A stretch of 51,511 nt of DNA from Candidatus Woesearchaeota archaeon (GTDB taxonomy: Archaea; Nanobdellota; Nanobdellia; Woesearchaeales; UBA10216): contig JACPBX010000011.1 in assembly GCA_016180085.1 (NCBI GenBank), positions 1 to 51,511 on the forward strand, given 5' to 3'. Positions within the stretch are counted from its first letter, which is position 1, and each line of letters starts with the position of its first letter. Position numbers and translations under genes: made by a program. Below the pieces are notes generated by a model. That model was not told the origin of the DNA, did no database searches, and was given only the letters and a program-made list of their open reading frames with translations. Of the stretch, positions 40,647 to 50,403 are shown piece after piece.

Positions 40647-40691
40647 CGCCTTCCAAACCTTTTGCGTGTTTCTGTGGACGGTGGAAATGTT

Positions 40692-41018
40692 ATGGAAACT
40701 GTGCTTGATGAGATAAAGGGCGCCGAAAAAGAGGCTGACAGGTTAGTTGAAGAGGCTGAAAGGCAGAAGCAGAAAATAATGGCGGATTCCAGGCTGAGGG
40801 CAGCGCAGTTTCTTAAGGACCGGGAAGCCGAGTTGGCTGAGGGCAAGGTTCAGGCGGTTGAGCGCCAGAAAGAGAAGATTGCGGCTGGCAGGGAGAAAAT
40901 TCTGGGAGAGGGCGTGAGTGAGCTTAAGTCAATAAGGAGAAATGCCGAGAAGAGGGCTAACGACGCCATCGATTTGGTCCTTGAGGCGTTTGAGAAAGAG
41001 ATTTTGCAGATGCGGTAA
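40692..41018 (+). CDS. ahaH: A-type ATP synthase subunit H
   Basis: A 108-residue coiled-coil peripheral-stalk subunit that pairs with subunit E. The whole protein is charged heptad helix (VLDEIKGAEKEADRLVEEAE, then AEGKVQAVERQKEKIAAGRE), as in AhaH. The frame is open from 40662, but ATG 40692 has the GGTGG ribosome-binding site and the family-like start. It is the first gene of the operon H-I-K-E-C-F-A-B-D, 3 nt before subunit I. Confidence 0.85.
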   Translation: METVLDEIKGAEKEADRLVEEAERQKQKIMADSRLRAAQFLKDREAELAEGKVQAVERQKEKIAAGREKILGEGVSELKSIRRNAEKRANDAIDLVLEAFEKEILQMR

Positions 41019-41021
41019 AAA

Positions 41022-42905
41022 TTGAAAATGTTTGCTCCTGAAAGGATGAAGAGGGTGACAGTAGTAGGGCCAATGTCTGTTATGGACAGGGCTGTAAAGG
41101 AGCTTTACGGGCTGAAGGCTGTTCACATCACCGACCATTCAAGGGGCGATCTTGAGCTTGACATTGGCAGCCCTTTAGAGAGGGCTGACAGGCTTTCAGA
41201 GCTTCTGGTAACTGTCAGGGCGATTTCCTCGGCGCTTGGCGTTTCTGGCAAAAAGGAGCTTATGAACGGCTTCAGGGCTGTCGGCATGAAAAACCTGGCC
41301 GGGCTTAACAAGGCAATTAAAAGGCTTAACTTGGAAGTCAACACCATTCTGGCTGATTTGAAGGAAGCTGAGGAAAAGTTGAAAAAGCTCGGCATGAAGA
41401 AAAGCCAGCTGGAATTTGTTCAGAAACTCGGCCTTGGCCTTGATGCCTTTTTTGATTACAGGTCACTGGCTTGTTTTGTTGGCACAGTTAAGGACGCCCA
41501 GAAGCTGAGGAAGGCTCTTCTTGTGGTAACGGACAAGTTTGAGCTTTTCTCTGCCGAGGAGAAGGAAAAGTCCGGCTTTATTGTTGCGCTGTTCGTTGAA
41601 TCAGGTAAAAAAGCCGAGGCTGCAGAGGTTCTGGCTTCAGCTGGGTTTGCCGAGATGCCGTTGGCAGAGGTGAAGGGGCTGAGCAACCCCGTATCTACTG
41701 CTATTGAGGCAGCGAATAAGGAAAAAAGCAGGCTTGAAAAGCGGATTGAGACAGACGGGAAGGCTCTGGCAAGGCTTAGCGTGAAGTGGAATGATTTTCT
41801 GCTGTTGAGCGAGCAGCTTCTTGCTGTTGAGCTTGAGAAGGCCGAAGCTCCATTGAGGTTTGCCGTGAGCAAAAGCGCTTTTGTAATTCGGGGGTGGGTC
41901 CCTGCAGGCGAGGTCGAAACGCTTGAGGTGACGTTGAACAAGGCGACAGGGGAGAGGATTTTTGTCGGGGCAGAGCCCCCCCACCACAGCGAGAAGGTGC
42001 CTGTGAAGCTTGCAAACCCCAAGCCCGCAAAGCCATTCGAGTTTTTTATGAGGCTTTACTCCCTGCCCAGGTATGATGAGATTGACCCGACAGTGTTCAC
42101 GTTCATAACATTTCCCTTGTTTTTCGGTTTCATCCTGGGCGATGTCGGCTATGGCCTTGTCACATTTTTCCTGCTGTTCTGGCTTAAGGAAAAATTTCCT
42201 TCCGCCTCAAGGCTTGTTAATGTCCTGATACCGGCTGCGGTCTCTTCAATTATTTTCGGGTTTCTTTTCGGAGAGGTTTTCGGTTTCGAGGCAGCGTTTG
42301 GCATGGAGTTCCCAAGGCTGATTGGCAGGGCTCATGCTGTTAATGAGATGATGATTATTGCTGTGATTATCGGCATGGTTCACATCAACCTTGGCTTTGT
42401 GCTTGGCTTCCTGAATGAGCTTCACCACAAGGGCTTTTTCAAGGCGTTCAGCGCAAAGCTCAGCTGGATCGCCCTGGAGCTCAGCGCAGCCCTTGCTGCC
42501 CTGTCATTCACGGGAAAAATCAGTCTGCCTGTTTATGTTGGCGGTGTTGCAGCGGCTTTTTTCGCTGCCATGATAACAATGGCTGAAGGATTCAGGGGCC
42601 CTATAGAGATACCCGGGCTTTTGAGCAACTTCATGTCTTATGCAAGGCTGGCAGCTGTGGGGCTTTCCTCAGTAATCCTTGCTGTTGTTGTCAATGACCT
42701 GGCCAAGGAAATGGCAGGCTCAGGGATTGTTGGGATGGCTGGTGCGGTGATTACCCTTTTCGTGGGGCACACGATAAACCTTGCCCTTGGCCTGCTGGGC
42801 GGCTTCCTGCACAGCCTTAGGCTGCACTATGTTGAGTTTTTTACAAAGTTTTTTGAAGGGGGGGCGATTCCATTCAGGCCGTTTGGTTCAAAAACGCAGG
42901 AGTAA
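41022..42905 (+). CDS. atpI: A-type ATP synthase subunit I (a subunit)
   Basis: The membrane stator subunit that forms the ion half-channels against the c ring. Its 627 residues comprise a cytoplasmic N-terminal half with coiled coils and two alpha/beta lobes (1-345). Seven or eight membrane helices follow (about 360-610). FPLFFGFILGDVGYG marks the first helices, and the essential arginine lies in the end segment LHSLRLHYVEFFTKFFEGG. It may start at TTG 41022 or ATG 41028. It is nearly contiguous with subunit H. Confidence 0.94.
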   Translation: MKMFAPERMKRVTVVGPMSVMDRAVKELYGLKAVHITDHSRGDLELDIGSPLERADRLSELLVTVRAISSALGVSGKKELMNGFRAVGMKNLAGLNKAIKRLNLEVNTILADLKEAEEKLKKLGMKKSQLEFVQKLGLGLDAFFDYRSLACFVGTVKDAQKLRKALLVVTDKFELFSAEEKEKSGFIVALFVESGKKAEAAEVLASAGFAEMPLAEVKGLSNPVSTAIEAANKEKSRLEKRIETDGKALARLSVKWNDFLLLSEQLLAVELEKAEAPLRFAVSKSAFVIRGWVPAGEVETLEVTLNKATGERIFVGAEPPHHSEKVPVKLANPKPAKPFEFFMRLYSLPRYDEIDPTVFTFITFPLFFGFILGDVGYGLVTFFLLFWLKEKFPSASRLVNVLIPAAVSSIIFGFLFGEVFGFEAAFGMEFPRLIGRAHAVNEMMIIAVIIGMVHINLGFVLGFLNELHHKGFFKAFSAKLSWIALELSAALAALSFTGKISLPVYVGGVAAAFFAAMITMAEGFRGPIEIPGLLSNFMSYARLAAVGLSSVILAVVVNDLAKEMAGSGIVGMAGAVITLFVGHTINLALGLLGGFLHSLRLHYVEFFTKFFEGGAIPFRPFGSKTQE

Positions 42906-42963
42906 TTATTGATAATGGTGAGCTAAATAAAGGCAAAAAATGAAAATCAGGAGGTAAGGAAAA

Positions 42964-43185
42964 ATGGCAGAAGTAGGTTTGGTTGCGATTGGCGCAGGGC
43001 TGGCAATAGGTTTAACCGCCATAGCAGCGGGAATTGCTGAGAAGGAGATAGGCTCGGCTGCTGTTGGTGCAATGGCTGAGAAGGAGGAGGTTTTCGGCAA
43101 GGGCCTTATACTGACGGTAATTCCGGAAACGCTTGTAATCTTCGGCCTCGTTGTTGCAATCCTGATACTGGGCTTGGCAAAGTAA
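42964..43185 (+). CDS. atpK: A-type ATP synthase subunit K (c-ring proteolipid)
   Basis: A 73-residue proteolipid with two membrane helices and a glycine/alanine-rich first helix (AIGAGLAIGLTAIAAGIAE). The ion-binding glutamate is E55 in VIPETLVIFGL on the second helix. One hairpin per subunit is the small form, so the ring contains single-hairpin protomers. GGAGG lies 10 nt upstream. Whether H+ or Na+ is carried cannot be settled from this alone. Confidence 0.93.
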   Translation: MAEVGLVAIGAGLAIGLTAIAAGIAEKEIGSAAVGAMAEKEEVFGKGLILTVIPETLVIFGLVVAILILGLAK

Positions 43186-43260
43186 ATTGCTGGGCGGGGC
43201 AGTAGTGGCAGCGGCAATGAATGTGCATCATTAAGATACTGCTTTGTAAGGTAGGCTTGG

Positions 43261-43842
43261 ATGGGACTTGAAAAGGTTAAGCAGGAAATACTGGAGAAAG
43301 CCGGGAAAGCTGCTGCGGGGATTGTTGCTGAAGCCCAGGCAGAGGCGAAGGCTGTGATGAGGGCTGCTGAGAAGCAGATGCAGAACTACGAGCGCCTTGT
43401 TGAGGAGGATATCGGCAGGTCTGTTGAGCAGATGAAGAGGAGAGAGCTTGCCTCGGCAGAGCTTGAGTTGCAGAAACAGGTCCTGGCTGCAAAGAATGAG
43501 CTTATTGAAAGCGTTTTTTCGGAAACCGGGAAGAGGCTTGCCCAGCTGAGTGACAAGAGGAGGGAAGCCCACGTCAAAGCACTCCTGGATATGGCAAGGA
43601 AGGAAATGAGCGTGGCTGTTGTCCAGTGCAACAGCAAGGATGCAAGGTTTTTGGAAGGCGGCACAGGCAATAGCAATAACACAGGGGAGTTGAAAGTTAT
43701 CAAAAACGACAGCATATCCGGCGGTATAGTGGCAGAAAGCCCCGACAGGAGGCTGAAGGTTGACTACAGCTATGAATCCGTGCTCGGGCAGACAAAATCA
43801 AAGGTGTTAAGCGATGTTGCAAGGCTCTTATTCGGGAAGTAG
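43261..43842 (+). CDS. atpE: A-type ATP synthase subunit E
   Basis: A peripheral-stalk subunit of 193 residues. The long N-terminal coiled coil (about 1-95; MGLEKVKQEILEKAGKAAAG, typical family opening) is followed by a globular C-terminal domain with ISGGIVAESPDRRLKVDYSY. It forms the stalk heterodimer with subunit H. Its end overlaps a frame upstream of subunit C. Confidence 0.92.
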   Translation: MGLEKVKQEILEKAGKAAAGIVAEAQAEAKAVMRAAEKQMQNYERLVEEDIGRSVEQMKRRELASAELELQKQVLAAKNELIESVFSETGKRLAQLSDKRREAHVKALLDMARKEMSVAVVQCNSKDARFLEGGTGNSNNTGELKVIKNDSISGGIVAESPDRRLKVDYSYESVLGQTKSKVLSDVARLLFGK

Positions 43843-43870
43843 AAGCGGCAGTGGAGTGGAGGGGAAGCTC

Positions 43871-44908
43871 ATGCTTGGGAAATACCCATACACTTACGCA
43901 AGGGTCAGCGTTATGAGGTCTTCCCTGCTCAGGAAAGATGACTATAACAAGCTCATGAAGATGAACGTGAACGAAATGATAGGCTACCTTGAAAATTCTC
44001 AGTACAAAAAAGAAATTGATGAGCTGGCTGTTCAGTTTAAGGGCGTGCAGCTTATGGAACTGGCTCTTAGCCGCAACCTGGCAAACACGTGGACAAAGCT
44101 TAAGCGCATTTCGCCGCCCAGCCTGAGAGCCTTGATAGCAATATACCTGCTAAGGGTGGATGTCTGGAACGTCAAGACAATTATTAGGGCAAAATACACA
44201 AAGCTTGATGCCGCCCAGCTTCAGGCGATGCTGCTTCCTTCCGGCTTTCTCACGGAAAAAAGGCTTGCTGAGCTTGTCAAGAAGGAATCAGTGGATGACA
44301 TCCTCAAGTCGCTGGAATTTGTCGGCTTCAGCCATTTTGCAGCAGCAGTTGACAGGTTTAAGGAAACAAAATCGGTTTCGGAGATTGAAAACGCCCTTGA
44401 CAGGTTTTACTATTCTGCGATGCAGGAGTTTTCCAGGAGGCTCCCGAATGAGGGCAGGCTTTTCAGGGAGTTCCTCGAATCCGAGCTTGTGATTTCAACT
44501 GTTATAAACATTTTAAGGCTGAAAAGGGCCGGCACAGCAGCAAAGGATGTTGAGCGTTACGTTATAGTGCCGGAGTCCTGCAGGGCTCTCGCCAAAAAAA
44601 TGGTTGCTGCAGCAACAGCCGAGGACGGTGCAAAGCTGCTTGAGCAGAGCCGCTTTAAGGCGGTCGCTGAAACTGGCGTGAGGGAATTTTTGGCCAGCAG
44701 GAGCCTGATAAGGCTTGAGCTGGACCTTTACAGGCAGCTTTTGAAGCGCTCTGTCCTGCTCATACACCAGCACCCCCTGACTGTTGATGTGATACTCGGC
44801 TACATGTTCGCAAAGGAGCTTGAGGCAAGGAATCTCAAGCTGCTGCTGAAGGCAAAGCAGCTCGGCCTCGGCAATGAGTTCGTTGAGCAGCAGATAATAA
44901 CAATGTAA
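43871..44908 (+). CDS. atpC: A-type ATP synthase subunit C
   Basis: The 345-residue funnel-shaped subunit that links the central stalk to the c ring. It has YPYTYARVSVMRSSLL at the start, then VWNVKTIIRAKYTKL, and the terminal EARNLKLLLKAKQLG, all typical of V/A-type subunit C/d. The frame is open to 43814, but ATG 43871 has GGAGGGG at 6 nt spacing and the proper family start. It is helical throughout. Confidence 0.92.
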   Translation: MLGKYPYTYARVSVMRSSLLRKDDYNKLMKMNVNEMIGYLENSQYKKEIDELAVQFKGVQLMELALSRNLANTWTKLKRISPPSLRALIAIYLLRVDVWNVKTIIRAKYTKLDAAQLQAMLLPSGFLTEKRLAELVKKESVDDILKSLEFVGFSHFAAAVDRFKETKSVSEIENALDRFYYSAMQEFSRRLPNEGRLFREFLESELVISTVINILRLKRAGTAAKDVERYVIVPESCRALAKKMVAAATAEDGAKLLEQSRFKAVAETGVREFLASRSLIRLELDLYRQLLKRSVLLIHQHPLTVDVILGYMFAKELEARNLKLLLKAKQLGLGNEFVEQQIITM

Positions 44909-44957
44909 CACTAATGTAATATGTGATGCGAAGAGTAATACGAAGAAGTGATGGTGC

Positions 44958-45248
44958 ATGGAACTCGCTGTAATCGGGAAGGAGGATTTTTGCCTGGGCT
45001 TCAGCCTTGCAGGCGTGAGGAACATCTTTGAGACAGAAAGCCCGGCCGAGGCGCTGAAAAAGGTCTCAGACGACCCTGAAATAGGCGTTGTTGTTTTCGA
45101 TGAATCGCTGCTGGAAAAAGTCGACGAGTTTGAAAAGGCAAGGCTTGAAGGCAGCATCAGGCCTGTCTTCGTAACGCTCTCTCTAAAGGAAGAGAGCGAT
45201 GCCCTGAAAAAAATGATAAAGAAATCGATTGGCGTTGAGTTGTGGTAA
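44958..45248 (+). CDS. atpF: A-type ATP synthase subunit F
   Basis: The 96-residue central-stalk regulatory subunit. It has a small alpha/beta CheY-like fold (LAVIGKEDFCLGFSLAGV, then EIGVVVFDESLLEKV, and RPVFVTLS) followed by the C-terminal helix that inserts into the A3B3 head with subunit D. The usual IPGP-type motif is altered to a RPVFVTL segment. It sits between C and A, as in most archaeal operons. Confidence 0.9.
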   Translation: MELAVIGKEDFCLGFSLAGVRNIFETESPAEALKKVSDDPEIGVVVFDESLLEKVDEFEKARLEGSIRPVFVTLSLKEESDALKKMIKKSIGVELW

Positions 45249-45283
45249 GGGCCGGATTATTGTGAAAATTGTGGTGAATAATT

Positions 45284-47011
45284 ATGGTTAAGACTGGGAA
45301 AATATACCGTGTTGCCGGGCCTGTTGTTGTTGCCGAGCTTGAGGCGAGGATGTATGATGTCTGCAAGGTCGGCAGGGAAAAGCTGCTTGGTGAGGTAATC
45401 CAGATTAATGGGGGCAGGTGCACAATCCAGGTTTACGAGGACACAACAGGAATAAAGCCTGGCGAGGATGTTGAGAACACTGAGCAGCCGCTTGTTGTTG
45501 AATTGGGCCCTGGCCTTTTATCTTCGATATACGACGGCATCCAGAGGCCGCTTCAGGTTCTTAGGGGAATGACCGGCGACTTCATCATGAGGGGCGCTTC
45601 AGCGCCTGGCCTTGACAGGAAGAAGAAGTGGGATTTCAAGGCAATTGTGAAGCAGGGCGCGGTTGTAAAAGGCGGCGATGCGATTGGCACTGTCAAGGAA
45701 AGCGAGACTGTTGTGCACAAGGTTCTTGTTCCACCAAACGTTTCTGGTAAGATTGCCAGCATCACAGATGGCAGCTATACGGTCGCTGATGCTGTAGGCA
45801 GGCTTGACAACGGTACCGAGTTGAAGCTGATGCAGCTGTGGCCTGTGAGAAAGCCGAGGCCTGTTAAGGAAAAGCTGCTGCCAAAAATCCCGCTCATAAC
45901 AGGCCAGAGGGTTTTTGATTCCCTGTTCCCATTAGCAAAGGGAGGCGTGGCCGCCATACCAGGGCCGTTTGGCAGCGGGAAAACGGTTTCCCAGCAACAA
46001 TTAGCGAAATGGTCGGATGCGGATATTGTTGTTTACGTTGGCTGCGGCGAGAGAGGCAATGAAATGACCGAGGTTCTCACAGAATTCCCTGAGCTTACTG
46101 ACCCGAAAACAGGCAAGCCGCTGATGCAGCGCACTATTTTGATTGCAAACACATCGAATATGCCGGTAGCTGCAAGGGAGGCTTCTGTTTACACGGGAAT
46201 CACGCTGGCAGAGTATTACAGGGACATGGGCTACTCTGTTGCACTGATGGCTGATTCAACTTCAAGGTGGGCTGAGGCCATGAGGGAAATCTCGTCCAGG
46301 CTTGAGGAGATGCCTGGCGAGGAGGGCTATCCTGCTTACCTGTCAACAAGGCTCTCTGAGTTTTACGAACGAGCCGGAAGGGTTAACACGCTTGCCGGTT
46401 CAGAGGGCTCTGTAAGCGTCATAGGCGCGGTCTCGCCTCCGGGCGGTGACTTCTCAGAGCCTGTAACCCAGGGCACTTTGAGGGTCATAAAGACATTCTG
46501 GGCACTGGACGCCAAGTTGGCGCAAAGGAGGCACTTTCCATCAATAAACTGGCTCACATCCTATTCGCTGTACCTTGATTCGCTCTCGCAATGGTACGAG
46601 GAAAATGTTGCCCCTGACTGGGTTGAGCACATCAGCAGGACCAGGCTGATTTTGCAGGAAGAAGAGAAGCTGATGGAGATTGTGCAGCTTGTCGGCTCAG
46701 ACGCCCTGCCTGAGAGGGAGCAGGTTACTTTGCTTGTCGCGAGGATGTTCAGGGAGTCCCTTCTCCAGCAAAACGCATACCATCCGGTTGATACGTACAG
46801 CGAGCCGAGGAAGACCTATCTTATCATGAAAACAATTTTGCATTTTGCTGACCTGGCGAAGACTGCCCTGGACTCGGGAATAAGGGCACAGAGGGTTGTT
46901 GCGATGAAGTCGAAGGACAGTGTATCCCTGGTGAAGTTTGAGAAGGACTATGAAAGCTTTCTTAATGGCGTGAATAAGGACATGGAGAAGGAGTTCGCGC
47001 AGTTGAAGTGA
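45284..47011 (+). CDS. atpA: A-type ATP synthase catalytic subunit A
   Basis: The catalytic ATP-binding subunit of the A1 head. Its 575 residues are normal. It has an N-terminal beta barrel and the non-homologous insert (about 115-185). Walker A is GPFGSGKT (227-234), the Walker B region is [19 protein letters not shown], and the end has the family [13 protein letters not shown] motif. It is intact, unlike subunit B immediately downstream. No intein is present, although this gene hosts inteins in some archaea. Confidence 0.97.
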   Translation: MVKTGKIYRVAGPVVVAELEARMYDVCKVGREKLLGEVIQINGGRCTIQVYEDTTGIKPGEDVENTEQPLVVELGPGLLSSIYDGIQRPLQVLRGMTGDFIMRGASAPGLDRKKKWDFKAIVKQGAVVKGGDAIGTVKESETVVHKVLVPPNVSGKIASITDGSYTVADAVGRLDNGTELKLMQLWPVRKPRPVKEKLLPKIPLITGQRVFDSLFPLAKGGVAAIPGPFGSGKTVSQQQLAKWSDADIVVYVGCGERGNEMTEVLTEFPELTDPKTGKPLMQRTILIANTSNMPVAAREASVYTGITLAEYYRDMGYSVALMADSTSRWAEAMREISSRLEEMPGEEGYPAYLSTRLSEFYERAGRVNTLAGSEGSVSVIGAVSPPGGDFSEPVTQGTLRVIKTFWALDAKLAQRRHFPSINWLTSYSLYLDSLSQWYEENVAPDWVEHISRTRLILQEEEKLMEIVQLVGSDALPEREQVTLLVARMFRESLLQQNAYHPVDTYSEPRKTYLIMKTILHFADLAKTALDSGIRAQRVVAMKSKDSVSLVKFEKDYESFLNGVNKDMEKEFAQLK

Positions 47012-47052
47012 AAATGCAAAACGAAAAAATTGTTGCTGATGGTGACTGAGGG

Positions 47053-47568
47053 ATGAAGGAATACAAAACAATAACCAGGATTGCAGGGCCATTGATTTTT
47101 GTTGAGAAGACAGAGCCGGTTGGCTACGGTGAGCTGGTTAAGATTACGCTGCCAGATGGCGAGGTTAAGTCTGGCCAGGTCCTTGACACCAGCGGGGAAA
47201 TCGTTGTTGTGCAGGTCTTTGAAGGCACATCAGGGATTGACCTCAACTCTGGAGTGAAGTTCCTTGGTGAGACGATAAAGCTTCCTGTCTCGGAAGAGCT
47301 TTTGGGAAGGATACTGAATGGCGCTGGCAAGCCTATTGATGGCGGGCCTGATGTCGTTCCTGATGAGATGATGGAGATAACAGGCACAGCGATCAACCCT
47401 TATGCAAGAGCCAGCCCTTCTGATTTTATCCAGACCGGCATTTCCACAATTGATGGAACCAACACGCTGGTCAGGGGCCAGAAGCTGCCCTTGTTCTCAG
47501 GCTCAGGCCTGCCCCATAATGAGATAGCCTTGCAGTTATTTCAGAGTTTGAGGAAACCGGCGCTTTGA
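47053..47568 (+). CDS. atpB: A-type ATP synthase subunit B, N-terminal part; gene disrupted
   Basis: The non-catalytic nucleotide-binding subunit of the A1 head. Residues 1-158 are normal: [16 protein letters not shown], the [14 protein letters not shown] region, and [18 protein letters not shown]. After NEIALQ the frame runs ten codons ([10 protein letters not shown]) to a stop. The conserved segment IARQA...FAVVFAAMG...FF, about 33-36 residues, is absent. The rest of the protein continues in another frame from about 47531. Deletion plus frameshift suggests either a recent gene lesion or an assembly error. Confidence 0.88.
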   Translation: MKEYKTITRIAGPLIFVEKTEPVGYGELVKITLPDGEVKSGQVLDTSGEIVVVQVFEGTSGIDLNSGVKFLGETIKLPVSEELLGRILNGAGKPIDGGPDVVPDEMMEITGTAINPYARASPSDFIQTGISTIDGTNTLVRGQKLPLFSGSGLPHNEIALQLFQSLRKPAL

Positions 47569-48329
47569 AAAGGGCTGTCGTTTTCCTTAACCTTGCTGAT
47601 GACCCTGCTGTTGAAAGGCTGATTACCCCGAGGATGGCCCTGACAGCCGCAGAATACCTTGCTTTCAGGAAGGAGATGCACGTTCTTGTCATCCTCACAG
47701 ATATGACTAATTATTGCGAAAGCCTCAGGGAAATTGGGGCTGCAAGGTCTGAGATTCCTGGAAGGAGGGGCTATCCGGGTTATACTTACACCGACTTAGC
47801 CATGCTGTATGAGCGCGCAGGGATTATCAAGGGAAAGAAGGGCAGTATTACGCAGCTCCCGATACTTACAATGCCTGGCGACGACATAACCCATCCGATT
47901 CCGGACCTTACAGGCTACATCACCGAAGGGCAGATTGTCCTGAGCAGGGAGCTTCACAGCCGCAACGTATACCCGCCGATTGACGTTCTCCCGTCTCTAA
48001 GCAGGCTGATGAACCTCGGCATAGGCCCTGGCAAGACCCGGGAAGACCACAAGCAGGTTTCTGACCAGATGTATGCGCTTTATGCAGAGGGAAAAGACCT
48101 TCGCGGCCTGGTTGCGATTGTTGGCGAGGAGTCGCTCTCTGAGAGGGAAAGGAAGGTTTTGAAATTTGCAGCTGATTTTGAGGCGAGGTTTGTTAAGCAG
48201 AGCCGCAACGAGGACCGTGACATAGAAAAAACGCTTGATACGGGCTGGCACCTGCTTTCCGAGCTTCCCGAGAATGAGCTGACGAGGATAAGCCCTGAGT
48301 TCAGGAAGAAGCACTATGGCAAGCATTAA
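47565..48329 (+). CDS. atpB: A-type ATP synthase subunit B, C-terminal part in a shifted frame
   Basis: The remainder of subunit B. The frame is coding from about 47531 ([20 protein letters not shown]). It continues with [60 protein letters not shown] and the C-terminal helical domain. The codon at 47565, used here as the nominal start, is a TTG in EETGAL and is probably not a true initiator. Its end overlaps subunit D by 14 nt. Intact subunit B would be about 460 residues. Confidence 0.88.
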   Translation: MKRAVVFLNLADDPAVERLITPRMALTAAEYLAFRKEMHVLVILTDMTNYCESLREIGAARSEIPGRRGYPGYTYTDLAMLYERAGIIKGKKGSITQLPILTMPGDDITHPIPDLTGYITEGQIVLSRELHSRNVYPPIDVLPSLSRLMNLGIGPGKTREDHKQVSDQMYALYAEGKDLRGLVAIVGEESLSERERKVLKFAADFEARFVKQSRNEDRDIEKTLDTGWHLLSELPENELTRISPEFRKKHYGKH

Positions 48330-48942
48330 TGTTAAGCCGACAAGGTCTGAGCTTTTGCTTCTCAAGAAGAAGATAAAGCTGGCCAAGACAGGCCATAACC
48401 TGCTTAAGAAGAAGCGGGATGGCCTTATCCTTGAATTCTTTAACGTGCTGAAACTGGCAAAGGACATCAGGAAGGACCTGGTTGCAGCCTATTCGGCAGC
48501 GTTGCAGAAGGTTAACATTGCCAGGGCAATTGACGGAGACCTTGCAATCAGGTCCATCTCGCTGGCGCTCAAAAGCCTGCCTGTTGTTGAAGTCGCAACG
48601 AAAAACATCATGGGAGTAAAGGTTCCGAAAATCAGCTTTCCGGAGTTCAAAAAAAGCGTGTTCGAGAGGGGCTACGGCATTCTTTCAGCGACCTCAAAGA
48701 TAGACGAAGCGGCAATGGCCTATGAAATCGTTCTGGAGAAAGTAGTGGCGGCAGCGGAGATTGAACTTACGCTTAAAAAGCTGCTGCGGGAGATTGAAAA
48801 GACAAAGAGAAAGGTGAATGCCTTGGAGCTCCTCACCATCCCGAACCTTGAAAAAACTGCCGCATATATCAGGTTCAGGCTTGAGGAGATGGAAAGGGAG
48901 AACTTCTCAAGGCTCAAGAGGATGAAGACTATAAAGGTGTAA
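48316..48942 (+). CDS. atpD: A-type ATP synthase subunit D
   Basis: The central-stalk rotor shaft subunit of 208 residues: a long antiparallel coiled coil ([20 protein letters not shown], then RDGLILEFF, and the C-terminal [20 protein letters not shown]). The latter is the classic family signature. It forms the shaft with subunit F. It overlaps the end of subunit B and closes the operon. The A+T-rich island begins right after it. Confidence 0.94.
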   Translation: MASINVKPTRSELLLLKKKIKLAKTGHNLLKKKRDGLILEFFNVLKLAKDIRKDLVAAYSAALQKVNIARAIDGDLAIRSISLALKSLPVVEVATKNIMGVKVPKISFPEFKKSVFERGYGILSATSKIDEAAMAYEIVLEKVVAAAEIELTLKKLLREIEKTKRKVNALELLTIPNLEKTAAYIRFRLEEMERENFSRLKRMKTIKV

Positions 48943-48986
48943 TGGCTTTGATAGTATAGTCTGTATCTAAGATTTCCTATATTCTG

Positions 48987-49008
48987 GAACATATATGTTC
49001 TATAAAAG
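48987..49008. repeat. Perfect palindrome followed by a TATA-like element in an AT-rich gap
   Basis: GAACATATATGTTC (48987-49000) is a perfect 14-bp palindrome, followed directly by TATAAAAG (49001-49008). The gap 48943-49139 contains no convincing gene. The element could be an operator/promoter or an island boundary feature. Confidence 0.35.
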
Positions 49009-49106
49009 TAGGTGATTAGTTATTAGCTATGCTTTATTTGAGTAGCCTAAAAGTTTGACTTTCCAGGACTTCGATTACTTCTCGGACAAAATCTAATCTA
49101 TACCAA

Positions 49107-49117
49107 AATATTTAAAG
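49107..49117 (+). promoter_or_regulatory. TATA box of the RNase H-like gene
   Basis: AATATTTAAAG is centred 28 nt before ATG 49140, so a leaderless transcript is predicted. Confidence 0.5.
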
Positions 49118-49139
49118 TCGTAATTGACTGGCATAGTCC

Positions 49140-50204
49140 ATGGTTCATTATATTGGGATAGATACTCGTCGGTTCTATAGAAGTTCGATTAAATTTGATG
49201 GAACCACTGGCACTTTTGAATCTGTAATTGGCGTTGCCGCCATCACAAGTAATTTTGAAAACTTCGATAGATCGTATGTCGATGCAATAGACTACGCTTT
49301 TAAAAAAGTAGGCATTAACGTAGATTACAAGTACTATTGTTCTCACGACTTATCGAAACTTAAAGAGAAAAACCTTATTGAAGACGCTTTTATTGAGAAG
49401 ATAAGTCTTGCTCTTGATGCCGTAACAGTATTCTATACGCTATTTTCCCCGCGACAATTGAGCGACGTTAAAGTTTATGGAAGAATGTCCAAGAGACTAA
49501 AAATAGGGTTGTCTAGCCCAATTATGGATTATAGAGAACTTCTTTCCAAACATTTGACACAGTGCTTTCCTGTGATTTGTGCATGGAAATTGGCTGCATT
49601 TTATCAACCGATGACTGCCCAATTTCATCTAGACTCTTACGAAGGTCACATAAACGAGGCACAAGAGGAATTTGACCAAGCGAATTTGTCTCGGTTTATT
49701 TATCCTCATGGAGATTGTTCAAACCCTTTAATATCTACTGCCGATTTGCTAGCGAGTTCTTTAGACCGAAGACTTTTGGCAGCCAGAAAAACTTTAATTT
49801 TTGAGAACATACGGCCCGCATTTCCAGAGTTTGCTATGTTAGGCGAAAAATTCCGCGCTTTTCCAATCTTGAATCAGCATCTTCCAAAAATCACCCCGCT
49901 TGACAAGATTCCAATAGATACTTCACCATATCTTAAACATCCGGTTTTTTGGGTTTTCAAAAATGATCCAATGATTGCGCTCGAGTTTATCAAAGAAAGC
50001 GAACCCTACAGAAGACTAATCGATCTTGCAGCTTCTGCCGGAGGTGTAGTCAAAGCTTTCGATAAAAGAACTGACTACAACTATCTTCAAGCAGGCGATA
50101 GGGGTGTTTATTTTAACTCTTCGGGATTGGAAACAATCCAATCATTTAACAAATTTGGAAAAGGTTTAACTCCTTTTAAATTAGATATAATGATATCAAA
50201 ATGA
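49140..50204 (+). CDS. RNase H-like protein resembling DUF3800 (probable mobile/defence-associated)
   Basis: A 354-residue protein. The first strand YIGIDTRRFYRSSI carries D8, FHLDSYEGHI gives a central aspartate, and PLISTADLLASSLDRRL matches the DUF3800 ending with its metal-ligand aspartate. These spaced acids fit an RNase H-like nuclease fold. DUF3800 proteins often sit in defence or mobile contexts, but the function is not established. It is clearly A+T-richer than its neighbours and uses AGA/CGT for arginine rather than AGG, which suggests horizontal transfer. The C-terminal 120 residues are of unknown type. Confidence 0.6.
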   Translation: MVHYIGIDTRRFYRSSIKFDGTTGTFESVIGVAAITSNFENFDRSYVDAIDYAFKKVGINVDYKYYCSHDLSKLKEKNLIEDAFIEKISLALDAVTVFYTLFSPRQLSDVKVYGRMSKRLKIGLSSPIMDYRELLSKHLTQCFPVICAWKLAAFYQPMTAQFHLDSYEGHINEAQEEFDQANLSRFIYPHGDCSNPLISTADLLASSLDRRLLAARKTLIFENIRPAFPEFAMLGEKFRAFPILNQHLPKITPLDKIPIDTSPYLKHPVFWVFKNDPMIALEFIKESEPYRRLIDLAASAGGVVKAFDKRTDYNYLQAGDRGVYFNSSGLETIQSFNKFGKGLTPFKLDIMISK

Positions 50205-50280
50205 AACATATATAAAGAAGACTACAAATGCTTAAATACTTTATAATACTTACATAGTTTACGACATTAACCGTTAGGTT

Positions 50281-50400
50281 ATGTCTACATCGTACGCTGA
50301 TAACCTCATACTTCTACATTTTATAAAGGGAAAAAATCCCCTATATAACTATAACTCATTTGAATTAAGCGCAAATAAATCAACGATAGAGATGAATTGA
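50281..50400 (+). CDS. Possible very small protein (39 aa) in an AT-rich gap
   Basis: The gap 50205-50403 is A+T rich. One short frame starts at ATG 50281 (MSTSYADNLILLHFIKGKNP) and ends at TGA 50400. It has a TATA-like run near 50238-50250 and TAGGTT just upstream, overlapping an inverted repeat TAACC-GTTA-GGTTA. The evidence is weak and it may be non-coding. Confidence 0.25.
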   Translation: MSTSYADNLILLHFIKGKNPLYNYNSFELSANKSTIEMN

Positions 50401-50403
50401 AAA

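Noticed and set aside
45284-47011. Intein in ATPase subunit A
   Set aside because: The protein is 575 residues with the Walker A region uninterrupted; no intein motifs are present.
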